From Eustoma russellianum (lineage: Eukaryota; Streptophyta; Magnoliopsida; Gentianales; Gentianaceae): a DNA stretch of 64,000 nt. The stretch covers positions 14,970,036 through 15,034,035 of the forward strand of contig AP025071.1 in the NCBI GenBank assembly GCA_036186865.1. The letters run 5' to 3'. Below the pieces are notes generated by a model that had not been told where the DNA came from, made no database searches, and saw only the letters and a list, made by a program, of their open reading frames with translations. Shown here piece after piece: positions 23,948 through 34,184 of this stretch (the first letter of the stretch is position 1; every line of letters begins with the position of its first letter). Made by a program: the position numbers and the translations under genes.

Positions 23948-25290
23948 GATAGACTCCAGAATAGACAGATTGATGGGTTTCAGTTTTCTGGAGATAGAGG
24001 CCTTTGGTATCAGGGACGATTATGTGTGCCGAATGATGAAGCTCAGAAGAAGGAAGTATTAAAGGAGGCACACAAAAACTCGACTTTCTATACACCCGGA
24101 TACCACCAAGATGTATAATGACTTGAAGAGGAATTATTGGTGGTATGGTATGAAGCGCGAGATTGCAGAATATGTTGCTTCGTGCTTGGTTTGTCAGCAG
24201 GTTAAGGCCAAACATCCTGGTCCTAGAGATTATTTATAGCCATTAGAGATTTCATAATGGAAATAGGAGCATATTAACATGGATTTTATTGCAGAGCTCC
24301 CTAAGACAAGAAACGACAATGATGTTATTTGGGTGATTGCAGACCAGTTGACGAAGTCCTCACACTTTCTACCAATTTCAAGTGAAGAGACAATGGAGAA
24401 TTTGGTGACTCTTTATGTCGATAGCACCGTCACTTTACATGGAGTTACAGTGAGTATTGTGTCAGACCGAGACTCGAGGTTTACATCAGGATTCTGGACG
24501 GCATATCAAAGAGTCATCGGGACTGAGCTAAAGTTGAGTACTACTTTTCATCCCCAATCTGATTGACAGTCAGATAGGACGATTCAGACTCTTGAGGACA
24601 TGCGACGAGCTTGCGCCTTGGATTTTAAAGGAAATTGGAATAGCATGGTGAAACTAATGGAGTTCTCATATAATAACAATCACCATAGCACTACCGGCAT
24701 GGTGCCTTTTCAAGCTCTTTATGGGAGAAAATGTTGATCGCCGCTCTATTGGGACGAGGTTGGAGAGAAGACCATTAATGGACCTGAGTTAGTCAAACAG
24801 ACATTGGAGAAGATTAAGATCATTCGTGAGAGGCTCAAGGTGGCTCAGGACCGCAGTAAGAGTTGAGCGGATTCCAAGAAGAGACCGTTGGAGTTCGCCG
24901 TGAGCAAAAAGGTACATCTGAAGATTTCTCCAACCAATGATGTGATGAGGTTCGGCGAGAAGGATAAGTTGAGCCTGAGATACATAGGTCCATATGAGGT
25001 GTTAGAGAGGATTGGGACATTGGCCGATCGACAAGCGCTACCTTCGGCGTTATCGCAAGTGCACAATGTTTTCCATGTATCAAACCCAAGTCACGTGTTA
25101 GAATCTCAGCCATTGAAGATGAGGAGTGATGCGACATATGAGGAGGCTCCGTTTGACCGCAAGGATCAAGTTTGGAGGAGACAAGTCATCCCTTATGTCA
25201 AATTTCAACGGTCGAATTACACCGAGCGCGAGGCTACTTGGGAGCTCAAGGAGGAGGTGTAGAAGAAGTATCCACACCTGTCTGACTAAG
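23948..25290 (+). pseudogene. gypsy integrase with C-terminal chromodomain
   Basis: The zinc-binding N-terminus is broken by a frame change near 24095, after which YNDLKRNYWWYGMKREI and SCLVCQQVKAKH are read. The catalytic core has MDFIAELP, SIVSDRDSRFTSGFW and TIQTLEDMRRAC, giving the D,D,E residues. The tail has FGEKDKLSLRYIGPYEVLER and VHNVFHVSNPSH. It ends with VKFQRSNYTEREATWELKEE, the core of a chromodomain, which in chromoviruses steers insertion to marked chromatin. Stops lie near 24237, 24564, 24736, 24865 and 25260, so it is inactive. Confidence 0.88.
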
Positions 25291-25320
25291 GTACGTAAGT
25301 TTTGAGAAAAAACTTTTTGT

Positions 25321-25333
25321 AAAGGGGGAAGAG
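25321..25333 (+). other. polypurine tract of the gypsy element
   Basis: AAAGGGGGAAGAG directly precedes the TGGTACG start of the 3' LTR. Confidence 0.85.
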
Positions 25334-27320
25334 TGGTACGTCCGCTTGATTTGGAAAAAGAAAAACGATATAATATTGATATTATCCTAATTTAATAGGA
25401 AATAAATGGCATTAGATATCAATTAGGAGATCACAATCCCAACCAAGTAAGTAAATTACCTAAACTTAAACACTAATAATCTCTATCCATTTACACTACA
25501 CGTATCTATATATGTATTCCACCACACAACAACCATAACCCCATCCCACTAACCCTATTCTGCCGCCACCCCCCAATAAAACAAAAAATATTTACTCTCC
25601 CCTTGATCAAACAGCAGGCCGAGGGCTTAGGAGAGGGAATGAGAGGCAATTTTCACACCACCCCAACCCAAATTTATTCACGGTATAGTATAGAAGATTC
25701 GAGGTAAGTAACTTTGGCATATTTTAATGTTTTCGCAAAAACTTATGCCATTATTTTAGTATAAAACCCTGGGATCATACATGCCTACATTTGTTCGCAT
25801 ATATTATTGTATTATTTGTATGTATATGTTGTCGCCGAGGTGTATATGTGTGAAATGCAAATTGAATATTTGGACGGCAAGGAAAAAGGCCAGCGGCCAG
25901 CAGTGTGTGTGGTTTGCCTGCATGGTATCAATAAATGTATCTATTATGTAGGCACTTGCATGTAAATTACATATGTGATATATGTATTGCTCAAATTGAA
26001 TTGGGGCTGTGGGTGTATTGGAAGCCTCCGCCAGAGGGGCTGAGGAGAGTGGGATTGATTATGAATGTGGAAGAAATTGGAGTAAATCGAAATGATATTC
26101 ATTGGATTGAAATTAGATTTTTGGCTTCGAAACTTGGCAAATAAATTCAAAAAATTTGGATTTTGTGCAGTTTTAGGGTGAAAATGGATTGGATTTAAGA
26201 AAATAGAAATTCTGGTGGCACTAGCGGCGGCGCGTGAGCCACACGCGCCAGCCACTGGCCACACGCGCCAGCCATTGGCCACGTGGACGCGCGTCTGGCC
26301 ACGCGTGTGGGCGCCTGCGGCCTCAGTTGACGGTGATTTTTGCGGCAGTGTGTTAAGCATGAATGATACTTGATGTCTATGTGGTTAGATGTAAGAAAAT
26401 ACGAGCAGTGAGAAATTTCGAGGATGGCCAAGAGTTGGGAGGAGGGTGTGAGCGAAATTAGGGTTTGGGTAGAGTGAGGAGGGGCTGGGCTGAGGGCTGG
26501 GAGGTGGGCCAAGGGTCTGGTCAGTGGGCAGTGGCTGGGTTAAGGGGGTAGAGTGTGAGGTAAGGTGAGTTTGGGTAGTAGGTTAGGGGAGGAGTTGGCG
26601 GAAGGAGGTACGTGTATGTATATACGTGTATATACACATGTATGAGTGTGACCATATATATGTACACAGTTGAGAGCATGTTGTTTGGGGGGTTTTTTGG
26701 TAATTTTGAAAATAATTTGGACTATTGTTTTGGATTCTTTGAATTTGGGTATTTTGGTAATTTTGGCTAACTTTTGGACTTGGAAATAATTTTTGAAAAG
26801 TTGCATCTATTTCGAAATTCACCCCTACAAGGTGAAATATATTGTAAGTTGGATTGGTTCCAAATAAAACGGAGCGTTCGGGCATAGCTACCTAGTCTAA
26901 GACAAGATACACATACATATTGGCAGCCATAAGGGCGTCACAGACGTAACGACCTAGTCTGGGACAGGGTGTCTGTGGCTATTGGGGAATCAATTCGTAA
27001 ACCTTACGGTATAAGTCACTTTTAGAGAAAATGCTATAGTCATTGTATTTGATTTTGGACTTTGGACTAATTTAACCGAATTTCTGATTATTTGGACTTT
27101 GGACTTTGGACCGACTAAACTGGATTTAGAAATGTGGAATTTTGAAACTTTGGATATTTGAAAAACTTTGGTTTTTGGTTTGGAAACTTTGGCATTACAT
27201 TTTTTTGGAAAATTGCATGACGTTTGACTTGGACTAACCTCTGATTGGACTATGTGATGTGTCTTTGTTGGTTTGCTTGTTGCCTTTGATTTTGATTGTT
27301 AGAGGTAGAACAGTAAATTT
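25334..27320 (+). repeat. gypsy 3' LTR, first segment
   Basis: The segment matches 3513-5382, 6836-6883 and 15361-15555 in order. It lacks the solo LTR and gag-only element, which shows they inserted into the other LTR after this copy was made. It stops at the LINE insertion; GTAGAACAGTAAATTT at 27305-27320 is the left target duplication. Confidence 0.9.
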
Positions 27321-27448
27321 TTTTTTGGTTAAAATGTGAATTTGTATTAACCAAGATCAAAGCATCAAGGGATGCAACCCATACACCAAAATCATGCCAA
27401 AACGTCATCCAAGGAGCATACACAGAACTCCTTGCACCCAAAATAGCC

Positions 27449-30400
27449 TTAACCTACCCTGCTACAAGTATTTAAGGCCCTATACACATGAGTTTTCAAT
27501 CTATGTACCACATCCCCCACACTAGCTTTGATACCCTCATAAAGAAATTTATTTCTACACTGCCAAACAAAGTAGACAGCCGCAGCCAGGGTGATTTTGA
27601 AAGCCTTGTTTCTAACAGTCTTCTTCCTCCATTTCTTTTGTCCCCAAGCAAAAATCCTAGGAAGACATTCCAAATTCCTTGGAAACCCCATCCATTGTGT
27701 AATTGTTCTCCAGATCTTCCTACTGCACGTACAGTAAAAAAATAGATGTCTAACCGTTTCTGTTTGGCCGCAAAAAGAACATACCTTCTCTGCGATGAAA
27801 GGCATATTGTCTTTGGTGCTTAGTTTGTTAGATGCAGCCAACCACAAGATGAAACTGTGCTTTGGCGTAATGGAATGATCCCAGACTAAGGAATTCCATG
27901 GAACACGTGCACCTTTAATTCTAAAGAATTCATATGCCAAATTAGGCGCCAGCTTGCCCGTCCTCTCCCAAGAGTGCAACAGCTTTGGGCACTAGAAACA
28001 GTTGATGAATGCATGATGAGAAGATCTCTGATGTCCAACAAGGCCTTCAATAAAGGAGAGAAGAATTGAGCCTTGTTGATAGTCCATAGTGTAGAATTTA
28101 ACTTGTACCTGGTATGAGTCCATTTAACCCACAGTAGATCCTTTTTATTTTGAAGGAACCATAGATGTTTTGCAAGAAGAGCGTTATTCCATGCTCTGAG
28201 TTGTAACACCCCAAGACCACCTTCAGCAAATGGAAGACACACTTGCTTCCAAGAGACAAGGGCCCTCATGTTGCCATTATGCTTGCATCCCCAGAGGAAA
28301 TGAAGACAAATTCTATTAACTTGATCAAGAACAGCGGAAGGGGCAGGAAGAGCACTCAGCCAAGAACAAGAGATACCTTGCAACACTGATTTTATAAGTA
28401 GGAGTCTGCCAGCATAAGTTAAGTTAATTTTCTTCCATTGATTCACTTTTTGCATCAATTTGCTCAAAAAGGGTGAGTAATGCACCCGCTGCAACTTATA
28501 TCCAGCAACAGGGATGCCCAAATATTTGAAACGAAGGGTACCAGAGATGAAGTTGGCAGTTAACTGTGAGTTGATTAATAAGTTGTAGTCACCAGCAACA
28601 TAAAACCTGGACTTAGCCTGGTTAAGAACAAGCCCCGACATAGCACCAAAGTCAGCAAGCTTTTGTAGTATCATTTCAGCCGAAGGATGATCACCTCTAC
28701 AGAATAGCATTAGATCATCATCAAAGCTCAAGTGAGTGATATTAAGTTCACCATATTTTGGATGGTGATTAAAATCCGGATTATCCCGCAATTGATTCAA
28801 AGATCTGGAAAGATATTCAATTCCAAGGACAAAGAGAAAAGGAGACAAAGGACAACCTTGCCTGAGACCTTTTCTACCAGGGAAATAGCCAGACATAGAG
28901 ACATTAATGTTGATGGAGAAAGAAGTGGTTGTTATACATTGCAAAATCCAATTGATGAAAAGAGGAGGAAATTTTAAGCCAGGAGGGATTTGTTCAATGA
29001 AGTCCCAGCTGATACTATCCAAAGCCTTAGGTATGTCAATCTGAAACATACATCTGGGAGAAACCATTTTCCTCCCATAATCCCTTAACAATTCTTGAAC
29101 CATGAAAACATTATGCAACATAGCTCTTCCTTTGAGAAAGCCGGACTGCGAAGGATCAATAATCTTCTGCATAACAGAAGCTAACCTCTTGGTCAAAATC
29201 TTAGCAATGGTCTTGTAATAAACATTGCAACAAGAAATAGGTCGGTAATCTTTAACTTGTGTTACCTCAATACCCTTTGGGATAAGAGCAATGACTGAAT
29301 GATTCAACTGCTTTAATAGCTTACCCTTCCTGAAGAATTCATCGACTGCCCTCAAAACATCCCCACCTACAATGTCCCAAGCCTTAACAAAGAAGTAGGA
29401 AGTATATCCATCCGGGCCTGGAGATTTATCTTCAGGAATTGAGAAAAGAGCATCCTTGATGTCCAGATCCAGAACTGGACACATCAGAGAGCTAGCACAT
29501 TCGTCAGAGAGCAAGGGGCCACATTCAATAATGGAAGGATCAATAGGTGAAAACCAGCGCAGTAGTGCCCAGTAAATCTTTGTAGTAGCAAATGAATTGA
29601 TCTTTCACCTGATCAATGGAGGTGGACATGGATCCATCTTGGAGTTGAATAGAGGAAATACTCCTCATTGCAACATTTCTTTTGATCATTGAATGATAAT
29701 ATTTACTGTTCCTGTCAGAAAATTCAAGGGAGACCTTTAGCAATTTGTGAAAAAAACAATCTTTTCAGCATTAAGCAAAGCAAAAGTCTCCTTTTTCTTA
29801 ATCCCAATCCTTGAGCCTAAGTCAGCAGAGGTAGTATGTGTCCCAGCCAAAGCCTGCAAATTCTGCAAGTTGTCCAACTCCAGGACTGCAGTTTCAGCTC
29901 TAGTGGAAATATGAGAGAAGGCTTTCTTATTCAGCACCTTAAGAACCAGCTTGAGAGACTTAAGTCGTTTACAAAGCCTGAACATAGCAGTTCCATGAAA
30001 ATCAACAGCACAAGAATTAGAAACAATGGAGCAAAAGTCAGCAAGCTCAGTCCACATATTAAAGAATTTGAATGAGTAAACCCCTTGCACCATAGGAAGC
30101 AACTGGAGGATACAAGGGAAGTGGTCTGATAGGCATCCAGAATTAAGGAAAGAAGCTGCAGCATTAGGAATCCTTCCATGAAGTTAGCATTAAGTATCAC
30201 CCTATCAAGCCTGGACCGCACAATTCCATTAACCGAAGTGTACTTGCATCAAGTATAATTCATTCCATAAGACCGCAATTCATAAAGCAAGTTAATTGAT
30301 CTTGCAACTAATATGGGGAAACAAGCCTATCCCCAACCCTTTCATCATCACTTAGAATGCCAATTGAAATCACCAAGGACAATCCAAGCATCTGTTGCAA

Positions 30401-30700
30401 GCAGACACTGAGAATCAAGTTCACTCCACAGGGCCCTCCTATCAACCACAGAATTGTAAGCGTAGACAAAAGAAATGTGTAGTGTCCTGGAAGTTATCAG
30501 ACACATGACATGACAAAAAACTGATTGAGCAGAGGAAGAAATCACATTGAGTTTAACAAAGAAGGATCCCACATCAGGAGAATCCTTTTCCCAGGATGAA
30601 GATCAAAATTATCTGCAGAAGCCCTGCCTTTGAACAAAAAAAGAAGCTGAGATTTTATCCTGGGATTGAGTTAGTTTCTAAAACAGCAAATAAATTAACC
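27449..30700 (-). pseudogene. LINE ORF2: endonuclease, reverse transcriptase, zf-RVT
   Basis: Starting from high coordinates, the endonuclease end shows VYAYNSVVDRRALWSEL and IVLGDFNWHS (30572-30348), then a frame change to SRLDRVILNANF. A linker follows, with NSKYYHSMIKRN near 29710. RT (29514-27886) shows DKSPGPDGY, VIALIPK, DYRPISCCNVYYKTIAKIL, SGFLKGR, QGCPLSPFLF and the catalytic SFDDDLMLF, where most L1 RTs have FADD. The zf-RVT domain (27979-27449) has RVPWNSLVW, PKHSFILWL, VCSFCGQTETVRHLFFYC. At least five frame breaks are present. The product would nick target DNA and copy LINE RNA in place. Confidence 0.88.
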
Positions 30701-30769
30701 TTATGCTTCTTTACATAATGTACTAAGCCTTTTGCTTAGTAGGCTTATTACAGCCCCTGACATTCCAAG

Positions 30770-32580
30770 AACTAATTATCATGGGGGGGAGGTCTGCCGG
30801 TAACCTCAACAGGAATTTGAAGATCCTGCTTCCTTCTTGTAATATCATGCTTCCTTTGCTGCTTAACCTGCTTCTTAGTTAAACTTTTGTAATCCACCAT
30901 CTCTATCCAACTCCCTAATCCTTTGCACATGGAAATGATCATATACATTTGAACTAACTTGATTGATCTTTGAATTTTCATTGGGTGGAGGTGGATCAAA
31001 TGCAACCAGATAAGAGTCAAGGGCCTCATCAGAACCCTTATCAGGTGGTTGAGAAATGTTCTTGTTATTTAAATGTACACGAGCATCGTCTTGTGGAATG
31101 AGATTGTCAAGGGACGACTGTCTTCGAATAGTAGAAGAGCCAGAGACAGGGATAGAAGGAATGAGCCCAACATTCCTGCAATGGCCAACCAGTTCCATTT
31201 CCTTATTCTCTATTGTAGTAGGGGCCATCACTGAGTGCGAAGCATCTTTGAGAGAAGTTAGAATTCTTATGAACAGAGTCAGCATGTCCAATTTGTCTGC
31301 AAATGTCACGGAAAAAGTGGGAGCCTTTTATATTCAAACCTTCTGCTCTAAAGGATTTCCCATTGAATAGATGGATATCAATATGTTGAATTAGAGGCTT
31401 ACTAATATCAACCTCAACCATGGCCCTAGCATAACTCCATATCTCCCTTTTTGTAGTAAGTAAATCCGCCATAAGAGGCTTACCAAGTTGATGACAAATT
31501 TTGGATAAGAATTCAGACTTCCATAATGATACAGGAAGGTTGGGAAACTTGACCCAAATGTGTACAATTGCCATTTTCTTTAGGCCCAAAATCAAATAAA
31601 AGAGGGATTTTTTTGAGAATAAGCACTCTTCCATAGATGAAGTAAGGCCCCAAAGACAGGACTTGTTCCAAATCTGAGATGGATGGAATCTAAATATAAT
31701 CCAACCAGAAGGGTGGAATTCAATCCTATGCTTGACTTTCCAACCTTTTGCTATCGTGAACACATCTTGTTTACCCGAAAATTTCCCAGTAAAACATCCA
31801 ATAAGATAAGACAAGCTCATCAACGTTTAGATGAACCTGACCAGATCTATTATCAGTTGTTCATACAACTTCATGCAGCAAGCGTCATTCCTATTGTTTG
31901 GAAAAAGCGAATTCCAAGATTTTGAAAATAGGAGGGGTCTTTTTTTGTGTTTGAGCGCAACGAGTAGAACCAAGATGATCCTGTGAAGAATCCAGATCTG
32001 CATTAAGGATAGGTAAGGACCGCTGGTTAATATCCAACTTCGAAGTTGCAGCCATCTTATCAGAAGAACCAGCTAATATTGGTACGGATTCACAGCAACA
32101 ACACCTTCTCTCTCCAAAATGCAGAACAAAAGGAGGAGTAGTCAAATCAACATCATGAGGACCCGCCCATCCCAGAGTTTTGAACATGCAATAGGAAAAT
32201 CCCTCTACATCAGCAACAGTAGGTTATCTGCACCATCGTCTTCTCAGCATTCTCCATCAGATCTGTATTAGCTCTCAAATCCACCTGATCACCACATGCA
32301 TCATACGAAACAGGTACATCGACCAGAATCGGGGCATTCTAACCAGATTTTCCAACTAAGGGCCCAGATAAAACAACCTGAAGGTTGTTAATACCACATG
32401 CATTAGTAGAATCATCTTCATCATCAGATTCTCCATGAAAGGAGAAAGTCTCATTAGACTCTTCTTCAACAGACTCAGCAGGCTGAGCTTTTTTGGAGGA
32501 CCTATCAGCAACAACGATGTCTTTATTGACACCTTTAGACCTTGAGTTCTTCTTCCTAGGAAATGATTTTTCCCCTACCC
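30770..32580 (-). pseudogene. LINE ORF1: DUF4283/zinc-knuckle RNA-binding protein
   Basis: The best-preserved piece (31823-31203) contains WKVKHRIEFHPSGWIIFRF, MAIVHIWVKFPNLPVSLW, KPLMADLLTT and a DICRQIGHAD segment that is a degraded zinc knuckle. This is the DUF4283 arrangement of plant L1 ORF1. A second piece (31309-30875) is the variable tail. Upstream (32187-31891) a Cys/Ser-rich frame is likely the N-terminus. Frame breaks occur near 31890, 31215 and 30880. ORF1 coats LINE RNA. Confidence 0.75.
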
Positions 32581-32796
32581 ATCAAGAGAGACAGGGCTGT
32601 TGGATGGAAAAAAACTTGGTGAAAAGAAGGATACTTGAAGAAATAGAAGACCAGAAAGCACGAAGGTATTAACTGAACCAGAAAAGAAGCAACAAGAAAG
32701 TTAGGAAATGGATTCTCATCTCATAGAGAGAGGAGAGAGAGTTTCTCTCTCTAGACACAATTTCCGTTTTTACTCCACTAGAAAAAATGAATTCCT

Positions 32797-33268
32797 GTAG
32801 AACAGTAAATTTATTTGCAAATGAGAAGCATGCTATTTTCCGTATAGTTATTTATTTTCATTACGATTGTATCTCCGTGTATGATCCCATGATAAGTATA
32901 GTGAGGTTACTTGTTGAGCGATATGCCTCTCATACTACACTCTCTTTTTTTTAGATGACCAGGATTATGAATTAGTCTACATCGAGAATGACTTGAATTG
33001 AGAGAGTTAATTTGCTCGTGGCCTTTGAAGATATTTCTCATGATGAGTTAGATAACTTATGACTATTCAGTTTTCGACATTTGTGGAGACGTAGTTATTT
33101 ATTTCTTTTTATTTCTGATATTGTATTAGTTTTGACCTAGACCTTTGCACGATATTTATTATATTTGATGATTCCATTGATTTTATTAGGACTTCTGGTG
33201 GCGCGTATTTATTTCGTCTTTGACACCTTGTATTTTCATTAACAAAATACGACGGATGAATCGTTTCG
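32797..33268 (+). repeat. gypsy 3' LTR, last segment
   Basis: This resumes the LTR after the LINE, starting with the duplicated target, and matches 15540-15995. The expected GTTACA end is not exact: GAATCGTTT is followed by CGAATGTTAGA. The right boundary is therefore uncertain by about 10 bases. Confidence 0.82.
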
Positions 33269-34184
33269 AATGTTAGAACTCGGAACGGGTCGCTATATGT
33301 GGACACACCATATCCTGATCCATCAGCAGAAGCAACAATATGAAAGACACGCAGCATTGACCGATCCAAGTTGGTAACTTCTGACATGTACACCTTTTCA
33401 TTGAATGTTTTTAAGCTTGCCAATTTTTCGATTACCGAAACTTATAAAGAACATTTTGGGAATTGATCCTCTTCTTTATAATAATTTTTCTTCCTTCTTC
33501 CATTTTTTTAACCTTAGAGGCTGGAATAAGACTGAAGGTCATTTCAACTGCTTATCTTTTGGCTTTACATACTTCAACATCAAGATCATGATTTGCTTCA
33601 TCTTCTCACCCTAGATTAATGATTAAAAACCTAATTTGTTGTGGATATTAAGAAATATAATAAAATAAGTGCTGATGCCACTTTTTTCCAGGAAGTAAAG
33701 AAAAGAAAGGATTGCTTAGCCAAGTTGCTTCGCACAGTACTCATGTATTTTGCTGGTCAAAGACCAATAGAGTAGGAGTTGTGCTGGGGCAGAAGGGCGG
33801 GGGTTGAGAGGAAGCTTTATGCAAAAATGAATGCAACAAAAGTAAACCTCCGGTAAATAATCACATTTTTTTTTTTGGTAAAGTGGCTGGGATTGTACTG
33901 GTCAAGATGCAGTGATATGTGAAAGGAAACAAAATATCCAAAGGCAGCCTACAAGGTCGATAGGTATAGTATTTTACAATAATATCTTCTGGTACCACAA
34001 TAATCAATGGTAGTTCTACAGAATTCTAATCAGATTTTAATGCTGCTTATCATTTATGCAGTCCTACGGGAGTACAAAAACCCCATGCATAGGGCATGAG
34101 CTCCCTCCTTCGCATACATAACAAAATCCACTTTAAGATCTCTACCTATCATGGAAACCCAAACAATAAACATATAAATCAACT
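33269..34184. other. region between gypsy 3' LTR and UTP25 stop codon
   Basis: This stretch probably holds the UTP25 3' UTR at its right end. On the minus strand 33423-33278 stays open and looks protein-like (KVYMSEVTNLDRSM, RVFHIVASADGSGYG), but I do not recognise it and it has no clear start. On the plus strand 33692-33775 is open after a TTTTTTCCAG acceptor-like site and ends in TAG. Both may be exon remnants or chance. A T12 run followed by GGTAAAGTGG near 33868 looks like a LINE 3' end on the minus strand. Confidence 0.35.
33868..34110 (-). mobile_element. probable LINE 3'-end fragment
   Basis: A 12-13 base T run then GGTAAAGTGGCTGGGATTG resembles the reversed poly(A) end of the LINE at 27321. 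There is no coding domain and the right boundary is a guess; I could not find a target duplication. Confidence 0.35.

Larger units (their letters stand above)
27321..32796 (-). mobile_element. full-length L1-type LINE, decayed
   Basis: The 5476-bp minus-strand element has a poly(A) end at its low-coordinate side (TTTTTT then GGTTAAAATG) and an exact 16-bp target duplication GTAGAACAGTAAATTT at 27305-27320 and 32797-32812. It reads a 5' UTR, an ORF1 of DUF4283/zinc-knuckle type, an endonuclease, RT and a C-terminal zf-RVT domain, the normal plant L1 order. Both ORFs are broken. It lies inside the gypsy 3' LTR, so it is younger than that insertion. Confidence 0.92.
3513..33268 (+). mobile_element. 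Ty3/gypsy chromovirus (Tekay/Del-like) enlarged by four insertions
   Basis: Matching LTRs start TGTAACG at 3513 and TGGTACG at 25334. The 5' LTR ends GTTACA at 16005, a terminal inverted repeat with the start, and is followed by a tRNA-Met primer site. The body reads gag, protease, RT, RNase H, integrase and a C-terminal chromodomain, the order and extra domain of plant chromoviruses. A purine tract precedes the 3' LTR. Without the four nested insertions the element would be roughly 10 kb with LTRs of about 2.4-2.6 kb. All coding regions carry stops. The 5' flank is CATAC, but I find no copy after the 3' LTR, whose last bases are altered. Confidence 0.88.

Noticed and set aside
33109..33277. 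C-terminal part of the minus-strand frame 33423-33109
   Set aside because: This part is the end of the gypsy 3' LTR; only 33423-33278 could be host sequence.
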